Shown: positions 47,631-61,324, numbered from the stretch's first letter. The stretch is DNA of 64,000 nt from Burhinus oedicnemus (GCA_008921705.1 VFFE01007625.1:311156-375155), one strand, 5' to 3'. The notes: generated from the sequence alone by a model not told the origin. Translations and numbers: made by a program.

Positions 47631-50600
47631 GCTATAGCTGTATAAATACAAATAGCTCTATAAATACACAAGCTGCGCATAACAGTAGCAAGCCCAGCTC
47701 AACATCTACTACTTTCCACCCCAGAACAAGGCCTCCATTTCCCTGAGGTCTGTTAACACAGCATGGCTAACCAGAAGCTCAAAAAAGGCTTGTGAGACTA
47801 AGGTAGTGAAAAGGATTTAAGAAAAAGGCAACATCTGGAAATGCACAAGGCATTCAAGCATCTGACTGTTATGAAATCAAAAAAGCTGATACTTAAATCA
47901 TGAGACCATCCCTCCCTTTGCAGTACTTGTCCCCCAAATTGTGCCTCAAACCACAAGAATATCTTTAACTCAAGGGCTCAGGAAGAGCAACATTTCAATG
48001 GCCTGACTGTAAAACGTTTCTGAGCAAAGCTTGTAAAACTGAAGAAACAGCTGCAGCGGGCACAGTTAGAAGAATGGAAAAACACAAACGGAGAGCTTTC
48101 GCCCCCAGGCTGGGCTTTTAGCACCTGCTACTTGAGCCCACGTCCACCTTCTCTGCACAGCCGCCAGCAGAAACACGTGCAGCCGACTGCTGGCATGCTC
48201 GACTCAAACACCTTCAAAGCAAACCCACACTTGTCCAGGCCATCGGTAAACCCTTCGCAGAGGAAGGAAACAGGAAAGAAAAGAAAAAAAAATCCTCCAT
48301 AAATCAAAGAATACAAAGCATCCTGAGTCCTTTTAAACTTCTGGCCAAAGACACACACGCAAAAAGTAAACTATCCTTCTCGTCTTACTGGAAATGTTCC
48401 TCTCCTGCTGCCCTATAAAAAGTTTACAATTGTATATGCTATGAACAATACGTCCTGTACCCCTGCCCGGGCACACGGTAATGAAGTGTTTGACCAGCGA
48501 GGCAGCGGCCCCGTGGCCGGGTGCCTTCCCCTCGAACAGAGTGTCTTGCCAGCCTTGCACCTCCCAAGCACAGCTCCGAGGGCAGTTGCATCGAAAGAAG
48601 TAAGAAACAAATCAAGCTGCAAGGAGTTCACACCGGTAGCATTTGCATCCGATGTGCCTTGATTAGGCTTACCCACGCCAAAATTTTGTCAGCGTAGGGC
48701 AGTGGGATTTTTCTACCTGCTTGACACAGGCAGCGAGATGTGGAGCTGGCAGATGCCCTGCGAGAAGTGGGTATGCAGGACTTTTTACTGAGAGGCAGAG
48801 AGAAGGAAGAACAGATCATCTCCTACTGCCTGTAGGCACAAAACCACATCTTGGTGTTGGGATTTGGGGCACCAGCTCTGTGCTGCTCCCTCCAAAACAC
48901 ACCTGTGGCAAAAAAGTCATGTAAACACAAAGGGTTCCGACTCCAACATCTTCTCTCCCCTGTGAATTAACCAAGCTGCTCTGTTTTCTGCTTTTCTCAA
49001 GTTGGATCTCCCTGCAATGTCGTGGGGCTCAGAAAAGGGGGAGAAAGCTATGTGTTTAAAAAAAAAAATCATCCCCAAACCCCCTTGATTTTTAACAAAG
49101 CATCCCGGCTTTCGATAACATCTTCATCAAGTATTTATTGAGCCAATTAAGCTCTCAGCAGTGCCCCAGGGAGAGGCCAGGCTGTCTCAGCCAGGTCCTG
49201 CTCAGAGCAGATTGCTTCATTAGCCCACTTCAGAATCAAAATACATAAAAACACCATTAACCCTTCACAAGCCAGGGGAAACTAAAACCAACAAGGGGAC
49301 ATTGTTTTCTCTCAATCCTTTTCTTCTTTGTCTCTTCTATTTGAAATAGGAAGTTGTTGGGTTTGGTTTTTTTTTTTTTAAATCTGGGGAAAAAAAAGTT
49401 GGCACGTATCTAATTGCTGAAACTGAATCAAAAGAAAAAAAGAAAGAGAGATGCAGTTAAAATAATGTTGCAATTGTTATCAAAGCACAGACTGCTTGCT
49501 TCATTCTAGCGCTGTTTTTGGAAAAATGCTGCTTCTAGAAGAGGAAAAAAAATTTTGTTTGGGACAGAGATTCAAAGCCGGATCCAAAATTTCCAGGTGC
49601 TTGGAGACAACTGAATCGAGGCCCCTTTCCAAGTTGATTTTTATTTACTTTACATACACACACGAAGACACACACAGTCCTGAAGATTGCTTTTGCTGAC
49701 ATACCACAGGCCTGCGATTTCTACCGCTCCTTGCAGCTACAATTCAAATCGCCAAATCCAGAGATGAGGAGGAAGATGTCATAAGGTTGGTTCCCCTGCA
49801 TACGAACTCTATTGCTGGCTTTTACACTGGGTTATGCACTTGCACCACCTTGGGAGAGACAGGACCTTCGCTGCCACGTACCTGAACCTGACAGCACAGC
49901 CCTTTGACGCGCAGTTGCAAAGGTCCTTACTAAGTGTGCCCAAATCAACTCCCCCAGGTAACAAGCCAGAACAGCGAATAGATGTAGTTGCTCCAGCTGC
50001 ACTGATATTGCAGTATTGGCAGCTTGTTTCTGCCAGCAAAACTCAGAGGTGCTGCCCAAGCCTGGAGTGGTAAGCTACCTGTCAGCTACAAAGCCAAAGG
50101 AAAGTGGGAGCAGCCACGCTGGGAACAGCTTTAGCATAAACCTTCACAGCTTCTCCCGGTACCTGAAGAGCATGAGCCAACCCTCAGCTTTAATGTCTTT
50201 TTCAGAGATAATGCAAGGAGAAAACAGGGAGCCTCTGCAGCGAACGCCTGCCCATGCACAGCCATGTCCTACCCCAGGACACCCCCTACGCTGGGTGACA
50301 CACAGTAGAGCCCAGCTTTGCGCTGACCTGGTGCAACCCGGCACAGAGATGAGGTCTGGCTCACCATCTTGGCTGTCGGACACAGCCCCTGCAGGGCTCC
50401 AGGCAGCCAGGGCTGGGCAGAATTGCTTGCCCACGGACAGTGCGTTCCCAGCATGCCTGGGGCTGCAGGTGCTTGGCTGCCCAAGTGGGCAGGTTTACTC
50501 AGGGACAGTGAAGAGGGTCAGGCAACACTACATGCCGGTGGCACTTTCAAGTCAAGAGGATCAAGCAGGCTGCCAAGGGTCTTTGTTTTTGCCAGTTCTG

Positions 50601-53600
50601 TTGGCACAGAGATCGAGAAATAAAGAAGAGAAAAAAAGACATGAAAAAAACACCCGGCAAGCAACTCCCTGAAGCTATGAGCTCCTTGACTCACACCAGC
50701 AGTTGCACAAGTGCCCACAACACCTGGCCTGACATTGACAGGCTCCTGCACAGAGCCCCAAAGCTAAGAGGACAGCAAGAAGGCGAGGGCAGCCTGGGGT
50801 TGCACACAGGGGTAACCCCCAGCAGCAGCTCACCCGAACCCATCTTGTGCGATGGTCAGGCACCGTGCCACATTCCTGCCAAAGGAGGGATGTGAGACAT
50901 GCTATGAGAGCAAGCTGCAGCACCCTTTGGAAGGGCACAGATGTCCTGGACCCCAGGCTTGGCTGCAAGACCCCTTTGCTGTCCCACTAAATTGACAACC
51001 CAGGACCTTTGTCAATCACAGGCCATGGATATCAGTCTGACCAGTTCTCACCTGGTGGGGCTGGAAGCTGAGTGAGCTCCCAGTGGGAGGGCTAATGAAA
51101 CCAGCCACGCTGCTGAACCATTACCCATCAACACACACCACGAGGCAGGAATGGGGGGACAACAAAACCTGATAGCACAGAGAGCCAGGAAAGGACAGAG
51201 GGGAGGTCACAGCAATGCAGCAGTCACTCTGGAGACCAGAGGCCCCGTTGCTGATGGTGCTTTTTACCTCTGCAGGGAGCAAGCTCCATAGTAGCCAGCT
51301 CTGAGACCACTTTAGGGGCCAGGGAGAAACACCCTGCTCCCTCTAGCCTTGCGTGTCCTGTCAAAGGTGCACTGAACGTGCAGGACAGCATTGGAAAGGA
51401 CAAATTCTGGAATAACCCACAGCCCTGCAGGCTCCAGCTGCCTGCACAGGCTGCAGCACTGTTCACATCAACTGCATCCTCCCTGTAGCTATCCCAGAGC
51501 GTGGCATCGGCTTCCTCCATGTGCCATAGCCATACCTTGCCCGCACCGTTTCTGTAGGCAAGTAGGGCTGCCTGTATCGAGGCATTTGCTCTTTAGACCT
51601 AGCCAAACTGTTTATCCAAACTCTAACAGACTGAACCCTCTGCCGAAACCTAGGCTGCAAGAAGAATTCAGATGCTCCAGACTTACTGCTGATAGGATAA
51701 AGGCTATCGTGCCTCTGTGGCCTTGACCAGCTCTTGACTCCCAGCAATGCTTGGCAAGATCCCATGCCTCAAATCAAAGACAACCTCTTCCTGCTACAGC
51801 CTTGCTAGGACCACTCAGCCCCGTTTTAGTGTACATATTCAAAACCTGCTCTGTGCGCTACCCAAGTGCCCCTTCCCTCCTCTGCTCCCACCCCAGGGCT
51901 CAGTGTCCCTCACCGCAGCACCCAAGAGCCAGGCTCCCTGCAAGACCACAGCCGAAGACTCAGCTCAGGGGTAGATCTGAGCTCAGATGGACTTTCCTTT
52001 TCCCATGCAGTGGCTGAAACCTTGGGAGAACCAGCTCAAAAGAGAAAACTCTACAAGTAAAACAAGCTAAACTAGCCAGACCCCCTAGTCTCCTCACAAA
52101 GCGAACCAGAGCTATAAAAACTTGCACGAAACCACTCTCATAAAACTCTAATGGTCATCTGTAATCAGTCGCAAAGCATCCCCAACTCTCCATCCTTTGG
52201 GCAGGAACGTCACCTCCCCAAATCCATGCGCTTTGCCGAGGAATGACAGGACAGGGGACAAAGCCCGGAGGAGCACCAGAGTGACCCAAAGCAAACAGCA
52301 AGCCAAGCAGTGCTGACCTCACGGGTCAGGCAGGGATGCTTTGCATTTATTTTAACTCGTGCTTGGTGGAACACGACACCATCAAAGCTGCTGCGTAGGT
52401 CCACATACTCCCTTATATACACACAGGCGTTTCCGAGCCCTGGCACGGACTCTGCGCCCCAGCTCCGCTCAGGTTACAGGGTGCAGACAGCTGGGGTGTG
52501 CTGAGACACCTTTCCTCCGCTCGGTGGTTTGCACTGCTGCAGCTTTCTGTTGTGATGCATGGGAAGGAGTTAGGAAAAGCATACAGACCTGGATCTGCAT
52601 CTAAAATCCTCCCAGGTCCATCCCCAGGATCCTGGCACTCTACTGGGACTTCCCTGCAGAAGGGGAAGCAGACATGGTCCTCAGAGCACCTCAGCAGCAG
52701 CTGAAGGGCATGGCAAGCTGGTACCCAGTGGCTGTCACCCCGACTCCACAGCTGCCCCCAAGTCATCGCAGCACTGGCAGACCCCTGACCTAGTGACCAT
52801 CGTGCTGTTGGGGACAGACCGAGGGCAGGGTGTGGGGTCACAGCCATGGCGTGATTTGCATGCTTGCCGTGTATTTTTAATGCTGCTTTGACTCACAGGG
52901 CTCTAAAAAGCACACAGATTCTCCAAACGCCTTTTCGCTCTTCCACCAAACACCCCCGGAGCCCAGAATAGCCCCAGCTACTCCCCATTGCAAACAGGTC
53001 CCTGTTGCAGCCTTCCTGTGAAAGAGAGGAGATCTGCGTTTCCAGTCTGTGGGAAGGAAGCCAGAGCCGGACAGAGGAGGGGTGCAGAGCCAGAGCAGGG
53101 CAGCGGGTTTGTTTACAGGCACAGACCCAGCATGCGGAGAGACTGCTGGAAGCAATCCTCAGTCCCGGGGTCGTTCCTGCTCCCAGCGAGCCTCCCAGCC
53201 CCTCCGCCTCTCCTTTCGGCTCCAAAAAAGGATCACTCCCTGTTACATAATGGGACAAGGGCTGCACGATGTGGGCTTGCACACACGACCTCCCTTTTAC
53301 TTAACAATACCTTTTTCGGTCATACAGCCTTCCTCTCCCCATTTACCGTTAAACTGACAGTCAGGGGAGACGGATAGTGCCTGGCTCCAGCTATTTCAGC
53401 TACAGAGAGGGGAAAGAGGAGCGTGCTGGGATGCTCCATGCAGACAATAGCAAACGGAGCAGGGTAGGGAAGTCCCATAGTCAGCAACAGCGTGGTCACA
53501 GCGATCACTTGATGTCACTGCAGGGGATGCTGTGGGCACTGCAAGCCCAAGTGAGAAAGTCCCCAAAGGAGAGGCAGATTGGCTCTCCCAAGAAACTGGA

Positions 53601-55431
53601 CCTTGTTCTTGGAGTTTTTCCGTTTGATTCTTCTGCTCTGGCACAAGACACACTCGGTGCAGAGTGGTAGCAATGCCCATGAAGGCAGCCGCTAGAAGGC
53701 TGTAGGAGCAGCACACTCCTCACCAAATACAAGCTGGCAGAGGAGTATGCATCCAGCAGCAACCCCCTTCCTAACGCCCAGAACACTGCTAGGAGACCTC
53801 GTTTCCACCATCCACCACCTAACCCAGCCACTGACGGAACAGAGTAGGACCTTATCTTGTGGAGGGAAGATTCCTGTTTGTATTTTGTGACCAGCAAAGG
53901 TTACAGTGAGGATGTGTGCCCATCTGCTGCCCCATGTTTGTCCATCTGTTCTCATAGGTGGGAGGAATGATGCCTTGAATAGCACATGCTCCCAGAACAG
54001 CTTCTGGTATTTTCTCCACCTGTAAATGGTACCAGATGCAGTGCCAGCCAGAATCCCAGTGCCAGGGCTGTGCCAAGTCTGGCTGAGCAGTGATCAAGTT
54101 GCAAATACTTAAATGGAAGAGAAATGCCACCAAATCCACGCCGTGTCCCTGGATAGGCAGCTGGCAGCAGGTCTGAGCTAGAGAATTCTTATCTGCTCAG
54201 GACAGCAGCGGCCACCTGGGCCAGCCATAAGTACAAGTCTTAGCCACCCTTCTGCATGGCTCAGGGACAGGGTGGAATGGCAAGCCAGGACAGAGCCCCC
54301 CCCATTCCCAATTCTCCTTCACTACAGAGGTAGCTATGTGCCCCATGTTGAATATCTGTCTTGGGCATTGTCTGAACTCTGCTCTCAAACCACATCACAG
54401 CTTTCACAACAGGCAGACACTGACTGCTCTCAGGGCAGTTCTTGCACCCACTGCAGTATCCTACTGAGCCTCAGCCCTCCATATGGGCTTCCAGGATCAC
54501 TAAAAACCTGTCACGCTTGATTTGAGATAGGAGAACCTCCACCCTAATACTCCTCCCTTTCAGGAGACTAAAGTGCTGTCCCAAGCATGACCTTCTCCAT
54601 TGGGGTGGCGACTACAGCAGAAGAAACAGGGGAGGAAAATGTTCCCTGTAGCAATCCATGAGCAAACCATCCTCCTGGCAACAGGTCAGTTCACACTGTG
54701 CAACTCCTTCCCCCATCCCCTTCACACCAGACCTGTGGACGCCTGACTGTCCCAGAAAAAGAGCAGAGCCAGCGTGGATTTCAGCACGGACACAGGGTTA
54801 GCTCAAAAGGTTGTATTTGCACCCTGTCCTGATCACAACACCAAGGAGTCACAGGACTTCCCAACATCACCTCCAGCCAAAGGTTTGCCTGCAGCACACG
54901 TTGGTTCACCCAGACCTATTGAAGCGAAGCAGCTACAAACACATTCACCCTCATGCTGCTCCACTAGCACAACTTGTGGAGCTCCTCCACCTTCCAGAGC
55001 AAGGCATGTGCTGTGTGTATGACAGCTTCTCTAGTGGAAAATACCAATGCCACGTGTCGGTACTGCAGGCTCCCTGGGTGACCGGGACACAGCTTATTAG
55101 GAGGTGATGACGTGCCTATTCAAGCTCTCATACCTCTGTGCTTACATGCAAGGATTGGGTTCCAGCTCATTCCCCAAGAGACCAGAACCCGCTTTGGAGA
55201 AATGGAAGCAACACCCACCTCCTCCCACCACAGGAAACAGACTCAGGAGTGATGGCCAGCAGCCCCCGACCTCAAAGTGCTTTGGCAACCTCTGCTGAGG
55301 GCAGCTTAAATTACCAGCTCAGTTATAATCTGCTGCCCTGCACATTCTGACACTGGCTTTGAATGCCTGTGAGAGAAAAAAGGGCATAGGAGTGGGAAAA
55401 ACAGCGCTCCGAGGCTCCCCCTAGCCAAAGT

Positions 55432-55580
55432 CATAGAATCACAGAACGGTCTGGGTTAGAAGGGACCTTTTAAAGATCATCTCGTTCCAACCCCAATGCC
55501 ATGGGCAGGGACACCTTCCACTAGGCCAGGTTGCTCACAGCCCCATCCCACCTGGCCTTGAACACTTTGAGGAATGGGGC
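55432..55580 (-). mobile_element. Short CR1 3' fragment, copy 1
   Basis: Minus-strand CR1 tail of about 150 bp. The plus strand reads CATAGAATCACAGAACGGTC and on through CTTGAACACTTTGAGGAATG. It is 5'-truncated and present at the equivalent position in copy 2 (62,569-62,716), so it predates the separation of the two copies. Confidence 0.9.
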
Positions 55581-56048
55581 AAGCCCTTCTGGGAGGGCTT
55601 GCCTTTTACTCCAAAGGACCATATCCTCAGTTAGTGATAGTCACCAACCTACACAAGAAAACAGAAATGCTCTCTGTTTGTGTGTCTTGGTCTGGTGCCT
55701 TACCACACAGAGGCAACGGCCTCAGAAAAGCTTGACAAGTACATACCAGCTGGAAAGGAAGTCTTTCCCTAATACATCCGTAGGTCACTGCCCAAGGCAC
55801 AGGCACTACTGGCCCACCGCAGATCACAGAGGGGTGCATCAGTGAGAGCAAAGGCCCTGGGAAGCCGCACTTCAAGCTGTTACTTGACAAGTTGCTGTTC
55901 CCTATGCCTGTTTATTCTCCTTTTGTAGAAAAAACAAGGTGAGCCCCTGGGCAGTGAGAGACCAGGAGGTCAGCAGAGGCCAGTCTCTCCCTGGAGAGCC
56001 AAGGAGCTGGGCGCTCTTGCCCTTTCACGAGGCAAGAAGCCTCCCTTT

Positions 56049-56096
56049 CCCAGGGCCGGATCCTTCCTTTCCCAGGGCCAGATCCTTCCTTTCCCC
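56049..56096 (+). repeat. 22-bp tandem repeat, two units (copy 1)
   Basis: The unit GGATCCTTCCTTTCCCAGGGCC occurs twice (second unit with A for G in the GGCC-R-GAT context). The counterpart in copy 2, near 63,188-63,210, has a single unit. It is a length difference between the two copies of the direct repeat. Confidence 0.8.
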
Positions 56097-56335
56097 TGTT
56101 GTTAAAGGACAGGATGCTGCCCACTAGAGTTGTGCTGCTGCTCACGGGGAAAACAGCTCCTAGAGCAAATCGCCAAGATGTTTACTCTACACACGTGACA
56201 CCTTCTTTACAGAACCTTGTTGTTTGATGTGACAGAAAGCATTTATCTGCATTCAGGCAAGAGCTCCATTTTAGACCGTAACTCCAAAGGCAATGCCACC
56301 TCACAGAGCTGTGAGGTTGGTCGCTGAGGCCTTAC

Positions 56336-56465
56336 CTTTGAATAAGGGTCCCGAAGAGCAGGTGGAAGACCTTCTGCATGTTCTCTGTGCACAGCCAGCT
56401 CCAGTGATCCATCAGAAGCAGACGAAGCACATCTAGGGCCAGGTCAGCCAAAACTGTCTCAGAGT
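56336..56465 (-). CDS. SNX19: SNX19 fourth-from-last coding exon (copy 1)
   Basis: Minus-strand exon of 130 bp, with acceptor CTTCCTCCTGGCAG ending at 56466 and donor GTAAGG at 56335. It encodes 42 full codons from SETVLADLALDVLRLLLMDH through WSWLCTENMQKVFHLLFGTLIQ, with two-base remnants at each end. The 3' AG joins the G of the exon at 43,180 to make Arg, giving LIQR-WLEVQ. The remembered human sequence (LLLLMEQWKWLCTENMQK...FGTLVQR-WLEVQ) matches closely. The intron to the next exon is about 13.2 kb. The upstream exon is not visible before the gap at 57,170. The exon recurs at 63,450-63,579 in the duplicated block. Confidence 0.9.
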
Positions 56466-57169
56466 CTGCCAGGAGGAAGAGGAGGGTCAGATGAAGAAGC
56501 CAACTCAGTGCCCAAGCAAATGTGGTGGAAAACATCATCCAGAACTCACTCTTTTCCCCAACAGCCTGCCTGATGCTCTTCTCCCCAGCCTAGTACCTTG
56601 TGCTACATGCAGATGACCTGCGGCGGCACAGCCAGCCTGGGGAGTCTGCCCTCCCAGGCTCCTGCCCCAATCACTCTCTCTCATTTCCACTTTCATCCAA
56701 GCAGCCCCAACCTCCCTACCAAGGGGCGCACCAGACAAGAACGTGGCTGCTCCAAGTGCTCAGTTCCTTCTCAGTTAAGCCGAGGGATTATCAAACCCCA
56801 GTCCAGGCATGGGGATAGCAGCGTGCCCAAAACAGCTGAGAAAGAAGGCAGCAACTGTACCCAGGAGAAAGGTACATTGCTGAGCACTATTTTCCTGATC
56901 TTCACCAACACTTTTCCCTCTTCCAAGGCACAGTTTTCCAGGCGCGAGACTCTGGTCAGTGTCTGCAGGCTGCCATCGTGTGGCAGGTCCAAGTCTCAGC
57001 AGGAAGATGGATGAACCACATCTGGATAAGCCAGATGCAGCACTTAAAACAAAAATCCCCACGCATGCCCACATAACCCTGGTGACACAGACCTGGGACA
57101 GCAAAACCTCTCTCTGATCCTCAGGAGGATGTCAAAGCCTACAGCGTAAATCATTCTACTTGCTAGAGA
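56466..57169 (-). other. SNX19: SNX19 intron, upstream side of copy-1 exon, up to the gap
   Basis: Sequence 5' of the 130-bp exon on the minus strand. No acceptor/donor pair with recognisable SNX19 coding potential was found before the N gap. Bases 56,466-56,889 are repeated at 63,580-64,000. Bases 56,890-57,169 have no counterpart inside the window. Confidence 0.6.
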
Positions 57170-57189
57170 NNNNNNNNNNNNNNNNNNNN
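57170..57189. other. Assembly gap (20 N)
   Basis: A run of 20 N, probably a fixed-size placeholder since the other gap in the window is the same length. It separates the two copies of the direct repeat. Confidence 0.99.
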
Positions 57190-60100
57190 CAGTGCGTTCC
57201 CAGCATGCCTGGGGCTGCAGGTGCTTGGCTGCCCAAGTGGGCAGGTTTACTCAGGGACAGTGAAGAGGGTCAGGCAACACTACATGCCGGTGGCACTTTC
57301 AAGTCAAGAGGATCAAGCAGGCTGCCAAGGGTCTTTGTTTTTGCCAGTTCTGTTGGCACAGAGATCGAGAAATAAAGAAGAGAAAAAAAGACATGAAAAA
57401 AAACACCCGGCAAGCAACTCCCTGAAGCTATGAGCTCCTTGACTCACACCAGCAGTTGCACAAGTGCCCACAACACCTGGCCTGACATTGACAGGCCCCA
57501 GCACAGAGCCCCAAAGCTAAGAGGACAGCAAGAAGGCGAGGGCAGCCTGGGGTTGCACACAGGGGTAACCCCCAGCAGCAGCTCACCTGAACCCATCTTG
57601 TGTGATGGTCAGGCACCGTGCCACATTCCTGCCAAAGGAGGGATGTGAGACATGCTATGAGAGCAAGCTGCAGCACCCTTTGGAAGGGCACAGATGTCCT
57701 GGACCCCAGGCTTGGCTGCAAGGCCCCTTTGCTGTCCCACTAAATTGACAACCCAGGACCTTTGTCAATCACAGGACATGGATATCAGTCTGACCAGTTC
57801 TCACTTGGTGGGGCTGGAAGCTGAGTGAGCTCCCAGTGGGAGGGCTAATGAAACCAGCCACGCTGCTGAACTGTTACCCCTCAACACACACCATGAGGCA
57901 GGAATGGGGGGACAACAAAACCTGATAGCACAGAGAGCCAGGAAAGGACAGAGGGGAGGTCACAGCAATGCAGCAGTCACTCTGGAGACCAGAGGCCCCG
58001 TTGCTGATGGTGCTTTTTACCTCTGCAGGGAGCAACCTCCGTAGTAGCCAGCTCTGAGACCACTTTAGGGGCCAGGGAGAAACACCCTGCTCCCTCTAGC
58101 CTTGCATGTCCTGTCAAAGGTGCACTGAACGTGCAGGACAGCATTGGAAAGGACAAATTCTGGAATAACCCACAGCCCTGCAGGCTCCAGCTGTCTGCAC
58201 AGGCTGCAGCACTGTTCACATCAACTGCATCCTCCCTGTAGCTACCCCAGAGCATGGCATCGGCTTCCTCCATGTGCCATAGCCATACCTTGCCCGCACC
58301 GTTTCTGTAGGCAAGTAGGGCTGCCTGTATCGAGGCATTTGCTCTTTAGACCTAGCCAAACTGTTTATCCAAACTCTAACAGACTGAACCCTCTGCCAAA
58401 ATCTAGGCTGCAAGAAGAATTCAGATGCTCCAGACTTACTGCTGATAGGATAAAGGCTATCGTGCCTCTGTGGCCTTGACCAGCTCTTGACTCCCAGCAA
58501 TGCTTGGCAAGATCCAGTGCCTCAAATCAAAGACAACCTCTTCCTGCTACAGCCTTGCTAGGACCACTCAGCCCCGTTTTAGTGTACATATTCAAAACCT
58601 GCTCTGTGCGCTACCCAAGTGCCCCTTCCCTCCTCTGCTCCCACCCCAGGGCTCAGTGTCCCTCACCGCAGCACCCAAGAGCCAGGCTCCCTGCAAGACC
58701 ACAGCCGAAGACTCAGCTCAGGGGTAGATCTGAGCTCAGATGGACTTTCCTTTTCCCATGCAGTGGCTGAAACCTTGGGAGAACCAGCTCAAAAGAGAAA
58801 ACTCTACAAGGAAAACAAGCTAAAGCTAGCCAGACCCCCTAGTCTCCTCACAAAGCGAACCAGAGCTATAAGAACTTGCACGAAACCACTCTCATAAAAC
58901 TCTAATGGTCATCTGTAATCAGTCTCAAAGCATCCCCAACTCTCCATCCTTTGGGCAGGAACCTCACCTCCCCAAATCCATCTGCTTTGCCGAGGAATGA
59001 CAGGACAGGGGACAAAGCCTGGAGGAGCACCAGAGTGACCCAAAGCAAACAGCAAGCCAAGCAGTGCTGACCTCACGGATCAGGCAGGGATGCTTTGCAT
59101 TTATTTTAACTTGTGCTCGGTGGAACACGACACCATCAAAACTGCTGCGTAGGTCCACATACTCCCTTATATACACACAGGTGTTTCCAAGCCCTGGCAC
59201 GAACTCTGCGCTCCAGCTCCGCTCAGGTTACAGGGTGCGGACAGCTGAGGTGTGCTGAGACACCTTCCCTCCGTTCGGTGGTTTGTATTGCCGCAGCTTT
59301 CTGTTGTGATGCATGGGAAGGAGTTAGGAAAAGCATACAGACCTGGATCTGCATCTAAAATCCTCCCAGGTCCATCCCCAGGATCCTGGCACTCTGCTGG
59401 GGCTTCCCTGCAGAAGGGGAAGCAGACGTGGTCCTCAGAGCACCTCAGCAGCAGCTGAAGGGCATGGCAAGCTGGTACCCAGTGGCTGTCACCCCGACTC
59501 CACAGCTGCCCCCAAGTCATCGCAGCACTGGCGGACCCCTGACCTAGTGACCATCGTGCTGTTGGGGACAGACCGAGGGCAGGGTGTGGGGTCACAGCCA
59601 CGGCGTGATTCACATGCTTGCTGTGTATTTTTAACACTGCTTTGACTCACAGGGCTCTAAAAAGCACACAGATTCTCCAAACGCTTTTTAGCTCTTCTAC
59701 CAAAACACCCCCAGAGCCCAGAATAGCCCCATCTATTCCCCATTGCAAACAGGTCCCTGTTGCAACCTCCCCATGAAAGAGAGGAGGTCTGCGTTTCCAG
59801 TCCGTGGGAGGGAAGCGAGAGCCGGACAGAGGAGGGGTGCAGAGCCAGAGCAGGGCAGCAGGTTTGTTTACAGGCACAGACCCAGCATGCAGAGAGACTG
59901 CTGGAAGCAATCCTCAGTCCCAGGGTCGTTCCTGCTCCCAGCGAGCCTCCCAGCCCCTCCGCCTCTCCTTTCGGCTCCAAAAAAGGATCACTCCCTGTTA
60001 CATAATGGGACAAGGGCTGCACGACGTGGGCTTGCACACACAGCCTCCCTTTTACTTAACAATACCTTTTTCGGTCATACAGCCTTCCTCTCCCCATTTA

Positions 60101-61324
60101 CCGTTAAACTGACAGTCAGGGGAGATGGATAGTGCCTGGCTCCAGCTATTTCAGCTACAGAGAGGGGAAAGAGGAGCGTGCTGGGATGCTCCATGCAGAC
60201 AATGGCAAACGGAGCAGGGTAGGGAAGTCCCATAGTCAGCAACAGCGTGGTCACAGCGATCACTTGATGTCACTGCAGGGGATGCTGTGGGCACTGCAAG
60301 CCCAAGGGAGAAAGTCCCCAAAGGAGAGGCAGATTGGCTCTCCCAAGAATCTGGACCTTGTTCTTGGAGTTTTTCCGTTTGATTCTTCTGCTCTGGCACG
60401 AGGCACACTCGGTGCAGAGTGGTAGCAATGCCCACGAAGGCAGCTGCTAGAAGGCTGCAGAAGCAGCACACTCCTCACCAAATACAAGCTGGCAGAGGAG
60501 TATGCATCCAGCAGCAACCCCCTTCCTAACGCCCAGAACACTGCTAGGAGACCTCGTTTCCACCATCCACCACCTAACCCAGCCACTGACGGAACAGAGT
60601 AGGACCTCATCTTGTGGAGGGAAGATTCCTGCTTGTACTTTGTGACCAGCAAAGGTTACAGAGAGGATGCGTGCCCATCTGCTGCCCCATGTTTGTCCGT
60701 CTGTTCTCATAGGTGGGAGGAATGATGCCTTGAATAGCACATGCTCCCAGAACAGCTTCTGGTATTTTTTCCACCTGTAAATGGTACCAGATGCAGTGCC
60801 AGCCAGAATGCCAGTGCCAGGGCTGTGCCAGGTCTGGCTGAGCAGTGATCAAGTTGCAAATACTTAAATGGAAGAGAAATGCCACCAAATCCACACTGTG
60901 TCCCTGGATAGGCAGCTGGCAGCAGGTCCGAGCTAGAGAATTCTTGATCTGCTCAGGACAGCAGCGGCCACCTGGGCCAGTCATAAGTACAAGTCTTAGC
61001 CACCCTTCTGCATGGCTCAGGGACAGGGTGGAATGGCAAGCCAGCACAGAGCCCCCCCCATTCCCAATTCTCCTTCACTACAGAGGTAACTACGTGCCCC
61101 ATGTTGAATATCTGTCTTGGGCATTGTCTGAATTCTGCTCTCAAACCACATCACAGCTTTCACAACAGGCAGACACTGACTGCTCTCAGGGCAGTTCTTG
61201 CGCCCACTGCAGTATCCTGCTGAGCCTCAGCCCTCCATATGGGCTTCCAGGATCACTAAAAACCTGTCACCCTTGATTTGAGATAGGAGAACCTCCACCC
61301 TAATACTCCTCCCTTTCAGGAGAC

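Larger units (their letters stand above)
43181..56335 (-). other. SNX19: Large SNX19 intron (~13.2 kb)
   Basis: A phase-2 intron from donor GTAAGG (56,335) to acceptor CCCACAG (43,181). It holds a GA-rich simple stretch (43,190-43,220), a short T run (46,690), a decayed CR1 fragment near 47.3 kb, a truncated young CR1 at 55.4 kb and, from 50,438 on, the first copy of the direct repeat. I saw no other SNX19-like exon in it. The residues on either side (LIQR-WLEVQ) appear contiguous in remembered human SNX19, so none is expected. Long plus-strand open frames (for example 50,016-50,672) lack any recognisable protein character. Confidence 0.8.
50438..57169 (+). repeat. Direct repeat, copy 1 (~6.7 kb, contains SNX19 exon)
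   Basis: This block matches 57,190-64,000 in the same orientation. The offset is 6,752 bp at the left edge and about 7,111 at the right edge; most of the change is explained by a 374-bp LTR plus its 6-bp duplication in copy 2, and a 22-bp repeat unit missing from copy 2. Reading 50,438-52,150 against its partner by eye I count about 25 substitutions and a couple of one-base indels (roughly 1.5%). The left edge in this copy is not marked by any element and simply corresponds to where copy 2 starts after the gap. The block ends at the N gap. Confidence 0.95.

Noticed and set aside
50016..50672. 218-codon plus-strand open frame in the SNX19 intron
   Set aside because: No domain or codon-usage sign of coding. 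Its end lies inside the duplicated block, and it is antisense to an intron.
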